Source of the DNA: Mageeibacillus sp. UBA5747
GTDB lineage: Bacteria; Bacillota; Clostridia; Saccharofermentanales; UBA5734
NCBI GenBank assembly: GCA_002419145.1
Contig: DIFN01000033.1
Location: forward strand, 1 to 6,604
Length of the DNA stretch: 6,604 nucleotides
Direction of reading: 5' to 3'
Shown: in pieces, positions 1 to 4,772 of the stretch
Layout: every line of letters starts with the position of its first letter
How positions within the stretch are numbered: position 1 is the stretch's first letter
Made by a program: the position numbers and the translations under genes
Notes under the pieces: model-generated
Told to the model about the DNA's origin: nothing
Databases searched by the model: none
Seen by the model: only the letters and a program-made list of their open reading frames with translations

Positions 1-2
1 CC

Positions 3-41
3 AGATCTATTTTAGATGAAATCCAGGAGTTGTACAATTAA
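3..41 (+). CDS. Possible C-terminal tail of an upstream gene (partial)
   Basis: The frame beginning at base 3 is open to a TAA at 39-41 and would encode RSILDEIQELYN, which reads like the end of an amphipathic helix. The other two + frames are closed by stops at 13-15 (TAG) and 16-18 (TGA), so this is the only + frame open this far. Twelve codons are too few to recognise a family, and the stretch is AT-rich compared with the other genes. It could equally be intergenic DNA. If real, the upstream gene runs in the same direction and ends about 100 bases before the next start. Confidence 0.25.
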   Translation, partial: RSILDEIQELYN

Positions 42-64
42 ATCTGCGCTTCATAGTTAAATCT
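38..64. repeat. Pair of 8-bp direct repeats (TTAAATCT) upstream of the first promoter
   Basis: TTAAATCT occurs at 38-45 and again at 57-64, a period of 19 bases or roughly two helical turns. The pair lies just upstream of the weak -35 region of the promoter at 73-102. Direct repeats in this position can be activator or repressor sites, but the DNA is AT-rich and an 8-mer can recur by chance. The arrangement is seen directly; a regulatory role is a guess. Confidence 0.25.
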
Positions 65-72
65 ATGTAAAA

Positions 73-102
73 TTACAAGCCAATTCTGCAGTGTGCTATA
101 CT
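73..102 (+). promoter_or_regulatory. Extended -10 promoter for the DUF362-dgt-yfbR unit
   Basis: TGCTATACT at 94-102 is an extended -10 element: TG at 94-95, one base, then TATACT at 97-102, five of six matches to TATAAT. A poor -35 (TTACAA, 73-78) lies 18 bases upstream, as is usual for promoters that rely on the TG extension. Transcription would start near 109, giving a leader of about 33 bases before the GTG at 142. The same nine bases recur at 3168-3176 ahead of the sugar transferase gene. Confidence 0.6.
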
Positions 103-128
103 GGTACACAAATCAGGTACTGTCTTGC

Positions 129-135
129 GAGGAGG
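129..135 (+). promoter_or_regulatory. Strong ribosome binding site fixing the GTG start at 142
   Basis: GAGGAGG is a near-perfect Shine-Dalgarno sequence, six bases before the GTG at 142. It decides the start: the frame is open further upstream to a GTG at 91, but that codon precedes the -10 box and so would not be on the transcript. Confidence 0.8.
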
Positions 136-141
136 CATTTT

Positions 142-1356
142 GTGTCCCAGGTAATCCTCTGCCGAGTCTTAGACTACGATTCCAAAGTGATCGAATCGAG
201 CCTGGCTGCGGCCTTTCAAAAGCTTGATGTCGCTAGCCATTTCCAGTCCGGTGAAAACATCCTGATCAAACCCAATTTGCTTTCTGCAGTCGGACCTGAG
301 CGCGCTGTCACGCCCCATCCGACTGTTTTCGCTGCACTGGCCGAGGCGCTTTCTGGTCTGGATTTGACACTCAGTTATGGCGATTCGCCCGCGACGAGTC
401 AGCCCGCTGCCGCAGCCCGCATAGCCGGTCTGACTGACGTAGCGGATCGTTTGGGCATTGCCCACGCTGATTTTTCCACTGCAACGACTGTCCGTTTCAG
501 CCAAGGCACCCATTTCAAGGAGGCCCCCATCGCCAACGGGGTTCTCGCAGCCGATGGCCTGGTCAATTTGTGTAAACTCAAAACGCACGCCTTGACTGGA
601 ATGACCGGTGCTGTAAAAAATTTATTCGGGATCATCGTGGGCTCGCGCAAAGCCCAGCTCCATGTCCAGTTTCCCGACCTCCAGTCGTTTTCAAATATGC
701 TCGCCGACCTGAACCGCGAATTTATGCCGCGCCTGATTGTGATGGATGCGATCGTTGCCATGGAAGGCAATGGCCCGATGAATGGCAAGCCTCGGGCCTG
801 TGGCTGGTTGCTCGTCGGCTTCGATCCGGTCGCAATCGATACCGTTGGTGCTACGATCATGGGCTTTACACCAGGTGATCTAAAGCTTCTGAAAACGGCT
901 CAAGCGGCTGGTCTGGGTACAGCTGATCCCAGGGATATCGAGGTTGCCCTGCTCGATGCAGGGACGGGTGCAACAACGGGTGAAGGCAGCCTGGCAGATT
1001 TTTCCGGCCAGCTGGCGATCCCTGGTTTTGTCCGGCCAGCTGTTTCGCGTTCACTCATGACTCTGGCCACCAAGCTGGCAGGACCTCTGATCAAACGCCA
1101 CGTCATGGAACGACCCGCGATCCAACCGGACGTGTGCACCAGGTGTAGCCAATGTGTCAAAGCTTGCCCCGTAGATCCCAAGGCCTTATCCCAGAATCAG
1201 GCGAGAGCGGTGCCGCTCTACCGCTACGACCGTTGTATCCGTTGCTACTGCTGCCAGGAGATCTGTCCTGCCGGAGCCATTGTCGTTGAACCGGCCTGGC
1301 CTGGCCGGATGTTTGCCGGTGCCAGGGCGCGCAAGGCTCGAAACACCCGCGAATAA
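142..1356 (+). CDS. DUF362 family protein with C-terminal 2x[4Fe-4S] ferredoxin domain
   Basis: A protein of about 404 residues starting at GTG. The N-terminal three quarters is a DUF362 domain: KPN at residues 43-45, TPHPT (57-61), YGDSPA (79-84), KLKTH (145-149) running into TGAVKNLFG (155-163), and DAIVAMEGNGP (202-212). The C-terminal part is a bacterial ferredoxin-type domain with two cluster motifs. One is C332-C335-C338-C342-P; the other is C365-C368-C371-C375-P, with an extra cysteine at 370. All eight ligands are present, so two [4Fe-4S] clusters are expected. No signal peptide or membrane segment is visible, so it should be cytoplasmic. A basic tail (GARARKARNTRE) ends the protein. 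DUF362 has no established enzymatic activity that I know of; electron transfer or Fe-S handling is inferred only from the ferredoxin part. It is the first gene of the likely operon, 60 bases before dgt. Family assignment is firm, function is not. Confidence 0.9.
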   Translation: MSQVILCRVLDYDSKVIESSLAAAFQKLDVASHFQSGENILIKPNLLSAVGPERAVTPHPTVFAALAEALSGLDLTLSYGDSPATSQPAAAARIAGLTDVADRLGIAHADFSTATTVRFSQGTHFKEAPIANGVLAADGLVNLCKLKTHALTGMTGAVKNLFGIIVGSRKAQLHVQFPDLQSFSNMLADLNREFMPRLIVMDAIVAMEGNGPMNGKPRACGWLLVGFDPVAIDTVGATIMGFTPGDLKLLKTAQAAGLGTADPRDIEVALLDAGTGATTGEGSLADFSGQLAIPGFVRPAVSRSLMTLATKLAGPLIKRHVMERPAIQPDVCTRCSQCVKACPVDPKALSQNQARAVPLYRYDRCIRCYCCQEICPAGAIVVEPAWPGRMFAGARARKARNTRE

Positions 1357-1416
1357 GTCTTGCCTGACTGCTCTGGCTACTGTCCGGGCTCTCACAGAAG
1401 AAAGGTTTAACCTGCC

Positions 1417-2541
1417 ATGCTTGTCCGCGAAATCAAAGAGCACCAGGAACAGTTCCTCAGTCCGTTCGCCATGCACAGCCAGGCTTCACGGGGCCGTCTG
1501 CTGCCAGAAGACGAATGCTCGGTGCGCACGATGTTCGAGCGCGATACAGGACGGATCATTTTCTCCATGGAATTTCGCCGCCTGCGCCACAAGACCCAGG
1601 TTTTTTTCAACCCTCAGAATGACCATATCTGCACCCGGATGGAGCATGTTATATACGTTCATTACATTGCCAACACCATCGGCCGCGCACTGGGGCTCAA
1701 TCTCGACCTGATCCAGGCCATTGCCCTGGGCCACGACCTGGGCCATGCCCCTTTTGGCCACAGCGGCGAACGCATGCTCGACAGCTGCTTGAAAAAATAC
1801 GCACCAGACCGCTTCTTCAAACACGAACGGCACAGTTTGCGCGTCGTCGATTTGCTGGCTGAACATAAAGAGCAGCACGGACTCAACCTGAGTTTTGAAG
1901 TGCGTGATGGCATTGCCAGCCATTGTGGCGAAGCCTACAGCGAATATGAACTGAAGCCAAACCGCGGCAAACCCACGGAGGAGCTGGCTTTTGATGCCAT
2001 CTACCATGACATGCCGGCGACCCTGGAGGGCTGTGTCGTCCGCATTGCCGACAAGATTGCCTACATCGGGCGCGATGTCGAGGATGCCGCCCGGGCTGGG
2101 ATCATGGAATTCGAGGATATCCCGGCAGCCATCCGTAATACCCTCGGTGCGACCAACGGCCAGATTATCAATACCCTGGTGACCGATATCATCGAACATA
2201 GCGCCGGCCAGGATGCGATCATCCTCAGCCAGGAGTGCGGCCAGTCCATGGAGGAGCTGCTACGGGAGAATGTGGCTCGCATCTACCGCTCGGAAAAGAT
2301 CAACCGTTATGAAACCATGGTCAAGAATGTCACCGAAGGGCTGTTTGATGTCCTGATGGTTGCAGGTGCTGATCCAGAAAAACTGGCAGCCTCTGATCAT
2401 CGCACATTCCGGGCTTTTGCAGCCTATCTGGCGGCACACCCTGGCCCTTTGGACCCTCTGGTCCAGAAAGTCCTGGACTACATCGCCGGCATGACCGATG
2501 GATTTGCTACCAAATCCTTCGAAGATATCTATTGGTTCTAG
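1417..2541 (+). CDS. dgt: dGTPase-like HD-domain deoxynucleoside triphosphate triphosphohydrolase
   Basis: A 374-residue soluble enzyme of the dGTPase/SAMHD1 branch of the HD superfamily. The family converts a dNTP to deoxynucleoside plus triphosphate. Diagnostic segments are EFRRLRHKTQVF (52-63), TRMEHV (73-78), HDLGHAPFGHSGE (106-118) and RIADKIAYIGRD (209-220). The four predicted metal ligands are H77, H106, D107 and D212, and H110 and H115 match the SAMHD1 catalytic-loop histidines, so the enzyme looks intact. Length fits the short bacterial dGTPase-like class rather than the longer E. coli Dgt. Preferred nucleotide and allosteric activation cannot be read from sequence; many relatives act on several dNTPs. 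A purine-rich stretch (AGAAGAAAGG, 1396-1405) lies 11 bases before the ATG, a somewhat long spacing. The 60-base gap after the DUF362 gene shows no clear promoter or terminator, so co-transcription is likely. A yfbR-like HD nucleotidase follows nine bases later. Confidence 0.93.
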   Translation: MLVREIKEHQEQFLSPFAMHSQASRGRLLPEDECSVRTMFERDTGRIIFSMEFRRLRHKTQVFFNPQNDHICTRMEHVIYVHYIANTIGRALGLNLDLIQAIALGHDLGHAPFGHSGERMLDSCLKKYAPDRFFKHERHSLRVVDLLAEHKEQHGLNLSFEVRDGIASHCGEAYSEYELKPNRGKPTEELAFDAIYHDMPATLEGCVVRIADKIAYIGRDVEDAARAGIMEFEDIPAAIRNTLGATNGQIINTLVTDIIEHSAGQDAIILSQECGQSMEELLRENVARIYRSEKINRYETMVKNVTEGLFDVLMVAGADPEKLAASDHRTFRAFAAYLAAHPGPLDPLVQKVLDYIAGMTDGFATKSFEDIYWF

Positions 2542-2544
2542 GAG
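2540..2544 (+). promoter_or_regulatory. Ribosome binding site of yfbR overlapping the dgt stop codon
   Basis: AGGAG shares its first two bases with the TAG stop of dgt (2539-2541) and sits six bases before the yfbR ATG at 2551. Ribosomes finishing dgt would cover this site, so translation of the two HD enzymes is probably coupled. Confidence 0.7.
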
Positions 2545-2550
2545 AAATCG

Positions 2551-3165
2551 ATGGGCAAACAGTTTTATGCCATGCTGCACCGGATGCGCTACATCAGCCG
2601 CTGGGGCTTGATGCGCAACATCCAGTCCGAAAACATCACAGAACACTCGCTCGAGGTCGCCGTCATCGCCCATGCACTGGCTGAAATTCGCAAGACGCAT
2701 TTCGCGTCAGGCCGCAGGGCTGTCGATCCCGCCCAAGTCGCGTTACTGGCAATCTTCCACGATGCGTCAGAGATCCTGACGGGTGATTTGCCAACTCCGG
2801 TCAAATATTACAATCCGGCGATTCAGGATGCCTACAAAAAAGTCGAAGCGACCGCTTCCGAACAGCTGCTCAAACTCGTGCCGGATGCCTTGCAGCCAGC
2901 CTACCGTGCTTTGCTGCTGCCAGACCGCTCGGATCCGGTCATAGATGAGGCCATGCGCCTGGTCAAGGCTGCCGATCGGATCAGTGCTCTGATCAAGTGC
3001 ATCGATGAGGAGAAAGCCGGCAACCGCGAGTTCCGTCGCGCCCGCGCCACCATCGAGGCCAGTATTGCCGGGATCGACCTGCCGGAAGTCAAGCATTTCA
3101 TGGAGCAGGAGCTGCCATCCTTCTGGCAGTCCCTCGATGAACTCCAGGACAGTGCGCTCTCCTGA
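2551..3165 (+). CDS. yfbR: YfbR-type HD-domain 5'-deoxynucleotidase
   Basis: A 204-residue protein resembling E. coli YfbR (about 199 residues) along its whole length. E. coli YfbR hydrolyses 5'-deoxynucleoside monophosphates to deoxynucleoside plus phosphate using a divalent metal. Conserved blocks are RWGLMRN (17-23), ENITEHS (27-33), HDASEILTGDLPTPVKY (70-86), KAADRISALIKC (139-150) and, near the end, FMEQELPSF. Predicted metal ligands are H32, H70, D71 and D142. E74 and D79 correspond to catalytic-site acids, and R17/W18 to the Arg-Trp pair that in E. coli YfbR favours deoxy over ribo substrates. No key residue is missing. It has no signal peptide and should be cytoplasmic. It follows dgt by nine bases with a ribosome site overlapping the dgt stop, so the two are almost certainly co-translated and presumably act on linked deoxynucleotide pools. 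Confidence 0.94.
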   Translation: MGKQFYAMLHRMRYISRWGLMRNIQSENITEHSLEVAVIAHALAEIRKTHFASGRRAVDPAQVALLAIFHDASEILTGDLPTPVKYYNPAIQDAYKKVEATASEQLLKLVPDALQPAYRALLLPDRSDPVIDEAMRLVKAADRISALIKCIDEEKAGNREFRRARATIEASIAGIDLPEVKHFMEQELPSFWQSLDELQDSALS

Positions 3166-3176
3166 TATGCTATACT
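3146..3176 (+). promoter_or_regulatory. Extended -10 promoter for the sugar transferase gene
   Basis: TGCTATACT at 3168-3176 repeats exactly the nine-base box at 94-102. It begins three bases after the yfbR TGA (3163-3165). The best -35 match is AGGACA (3146-3151) inside the yfbR coding end, 19 bases upstream, so activity must rest mainly on the TG extension. A start near 3183 would leave a leader of about 37 bases before the ATG at 3220. Read-through from the upstream genes is also possible because no terminator intervenes. Confidence 0.6.
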
Positions 3177-3219
3177 TGGGGCGATTAGCCGCATTTTTTC
3201 GAAATGAGTCTGGTGTTTT

Positions 3220-4662
3220 ATGACCAATGAAACCCATCGCCGCTCGTCAGCTGCGCATTTGTTTAAGATTGTTTACATCCTGGGTGTGATTGCCTGTGTC
3301 AACTTGGCGATCATCATCGGGTTCTATGTCATTTATGACCCGTCGGTTCCGATGTTCCACGTCAGCTTCCGGGACTATACCCGCACGGTGCCCCTGTTGA
3401 CAGTTGGTGTCATCCTGTTCATCGACCTGTTTGGCATGACCCATTTTTTCCGCAAGACGAAGACCGATCTGCTGCGGACCGCCACCCAGTTTTCACTCCT
3501 GGTAGTCCTCACTGCCTCGACCATTGCCTATTTCTTCCAGTACAATGCCTTCCCACGCTATGTCCTGGCCTTCAGCATCTTGCCGATGACCGCCCTGGTG
3601 GCCCTGTGGTCGATCCTCTCCCTGATGATCAGCCGCCTGATTTACTCACGTGGCCGGCTTCTGATCGTGGCCCGCACACCGGCCGATGCAGACCAATTGT
3701 TTGTCAAGGTGGCCGGCGAATTGCGCCGCCTCAACCTCATCTATCTGGGCTATGCCTTGTCTGGCGAAAAAGACAATCTGTTCTGCCAGATCGACCGGAG
3801 TTCAGAAGTCCTCGTTTCTCCGGATTTGGATGAATCTGACAAGGAGAAAATCTACCTTTATTGCATCGACCATGATAAAACCTTGTACATTGTCCCGGCC
3901 TATTCAGAGCTTGTCCTATCCAAATTCCGCGTCATCCAGTTTTCTGACATGCCGACTTTCCTGGTCGACAACCTTGGCCTGAAATTCCAGCAGCGGGTTT
4001 TCAAACGAATCTTCGACATTTTCTTTTCCCTGCTGGTTCTCGTCCTGGCAGCCCCTTTGATGCTGGTGATCGCGATCCTGATCCGCCTCGATTCCAAAGG
4101 ACCGGCCATTTACTCCCAGGAACGGATCACCTTGTCGGGTCGCGTCCATAAAATCTACAAATTCCGGACCATGGTCGAAAATGCCGAGGAAAAATTCGGC
4201 TCTTTCCAGTCCAGCGCGGATGATCCGCGGGTCACCCGGATCGGCCGTATCCTGCGCCAGTCCCGCATGGATGAGTTGCCCCAGTTTTTCAACATCCTGA
4301 TCGGTGAGATGTCTGTTGTTGGGCCCCGGTCCGACCGGCCAATCACAATTGGGGCTTTCGAGGAACAAATTCCCGGCTACAATCAGCGCCTGAAAGTCAA
4401 ATCCGGCCTGACCGGCCTGGCCCAGATTTCCGGCCATTACGACACATCACCTGAGGACAAGCTGCGCTACGATCTGATGTACATCAAGAATTACTCTCTG
4501 CTCCTGGACCTGGCAATCATCATGAAAACGATCCAGGTCGTAATCCGGGGCCTGACCAGCAGAAGTGGCATTTTTAAAAATCATGGCATGCCGACGTACA
4601 ATTTTCCGGCCGGGAAATCACCCGATCCGGATCGGTTTGATGAAAAAAACGCCAACATTTAA
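3220..4662 (+). CDS. Polyprenyl-phosphate sugar-phosphate transferase (large polyisoprenyl-phosphate PGT)
   Basis: A 480-residue integral membrane protein of the WbaP/exopolysaccharide-initiating family, which transfers a sugar phosphate from a nucleotide sugar to a polyprenyl phosphate carrier at the cytoplasmic face. Four hydrophobic helices are visible at about 15-39, 57-77, 88-108 and 114-142. A Rossmann-like middle domain follows from about 146 (GRLLIVART) to 255. The catalytic bacterial sugar transferase domain (about 262-455) opens with KRIFDIFFS and a hydrophobic stretch broken by P279, as expected for a re-entrant membrane helix. It continues with IYKFRTM, the DE dyad D351-E352 in RMDELPQFFN, GEMSVVGPRSDRP and SGLTGLAQISG. 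All family hallmarks are present, so it should be active; the sugar cannot be predicted. It has its own promoter and only a weak ribosome site (TGGTG, 3211-3215). No glycosyltransferase, flippase or polymerase gene lies in the window, so the glycan pathway it starts is unknown. The ATG at 3220 leaves a short charged tail before helix 1. Confidence 0.93.
   Translation: MTNETHRRSSAAHLFKIVYILGVIACVNLAIIIGFYVIYDPSVPMFHVSFRDYTRTVPLLTVGVILFIDLFGMTHFFRKTKTDLLRTATQFSLLVVLTASTIAYFFQYNAFPRYVLAFSILPMTALVALWSILSLMISRLIYSRGRLLIVARTPADADQLFVKVAGELRRLNLIYLGYALSGEKDNLFCQIDRSSEVLVSPDLDESDKEKIYLYCIDHDKTLYIVPAYSELVLSKFRVIQFSDMPTFLVDNLGLKFQQRVFKRIFDIFFSLLVLVLAAPLMLVIAILIRLDSKGPAIYSQERITLSGRVHKIYKFRTMVENAEEKFGSFQSSADDPRVTRIGRILRQSRMDELPQFFNILIGEMSVVGPRSDRPITIGAFEEQIPGYNQRLKVKSGLTGLAQISGHYDTSPEDKLRYDLMYIKNYSLLLDLAIIMKTIQVVIRGLTSRSGIFKNHGMPTYNFPAGKSPDPDRFDEKNANI
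4622..4635. repeat. 14-bp perfect palindrome near the end of the sugar transferase gene
   Basis: CCGATCCGGATCGG reads the same on both strands. It lies inside the coding region, 24 bases before the TAA stop. As RNA it would form a 5-bp stem (CCGAT/ATCGG) with a CCGG loop, followed by TTTGATG rather than a T-run, so it is at best a weak termination or pausing signal. It may simply reflect the Pro-Asp-Pro-Asp-Arg coding sequence. Confidence 0.45.
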
Positions 4663-4708
4663 CCACAGTGCACCGGGACTGAAAGATTCCTGTAATAATC
4701 AGCCAAAC

Positions 4709-4744
4709 AGGGCATGGTAAAATCCAAGTGGGTCTACATGCCCT
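4709..4744. repeat. 8-bp inverted repeat bracketing the promoter of the wall hydrolase gene
   Basis: AGGGCATG (4709-4716) and CATGCCCT (4737-4744) are exact reverse complements separated by 20 bases. The spacer holds the TAAAAT -10 hexamer and the predicted transcription start near 4730. Arms at this distance flanking a promoter suit an operator for a dimeric regulator. As RNA, the long loop and absence of a following T-run argue against a terminator. The symmetry is seen directly; operator function is inference. Confidence 0.45.
4715..4723 (+). promoter_or_regulatory. Extended -10 promoter for the wall hydrolase gene
   Basis: TGGTAAAAT combines a TG extension (4715-4716) with TAAAAT (4718-4723), five of six matches to TATAAT. 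No convincing -35 lies 16-19 bases upstream. The start would be near 4730, giving a leader of about 43 bases. The rest of the 110-base intergenic stretch (4663-4772) shows no gene and no intrinsic terminator; the only other hairpins there are 4-bp stems without T-runs. Confidence 0.45.
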
Positions 4745-4762
4745 ACAGACAACTGGTAAAGC

Positions 4763-4767
4763 AGGTG
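4763..4767 (+). promoter_or_regulatory. Ribosome binding site for the wall hydrolase gene
   Basis: AGGTG lies five bases before the ATG at 4773. It supports that start, which places a basic stretch and a hydrophobic export segment at the very N-terminus. Confidence 0.55.
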
Positions 4768-4772
4768 CTTGA

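Noticed and set aside
169..1181. Several - strand open frames of 60-150 codons opposite the DUF362 gene
   Set aside because: They are fully covered by a + strand gene with clear family motifs, lack ribosome sites, and their translations show no recognisable domains. Long antisense frames are expected in GC-rich coding DNA.
1601..1607. Run of seven T in dgt as a possible frameshift site
   Set aside because: The downstream frame carries all remaining dGTPase motifs without a break, and no stimulatory structure or alternative frame product is apparent.
1280..1711. A 143-codon + strand open frame spanning the DUF362/dgt junction
   Set aside because: It overlaps the ferredoxin motif region and the dgt N-terminal motifs in a different frame, has no Shine-Dalgarno sequence and no recognisable domain; both genes it overlaps are strongly supported.
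1486..2199. A 237-codon - strand open frame opposite dgt
   Set aside because: It is the longest antisense frame, but it lies entirely within dgt, whose metal-ligand motifs are intact, and its translation is low-complexity antisense of conserved helices with no family resemblance.
3180..3199. Possible intrinsic terminator after yfbR (GGC-GATTA-GCC followed by six T)
   Set aside because: The stem is only three base pairs, and the site lies within the leader of the next gene just downstream of its -10 box; too weak to call.
3916..4437. A 173-codon - strand open frame opposite the sugar transferase
   Set aside because: It mirrors the conserved catalytic domain on the + strand, has no supporting promoter or ribosome site, and its translation matches no family I recognise.
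4666..4700. Small inverted repeats (CAGT/ACTG and GATT/AATC) after the sugar transferase stop
   Set aside because: Four-base stems with no T-run; expected by chance and not a credible terminator.
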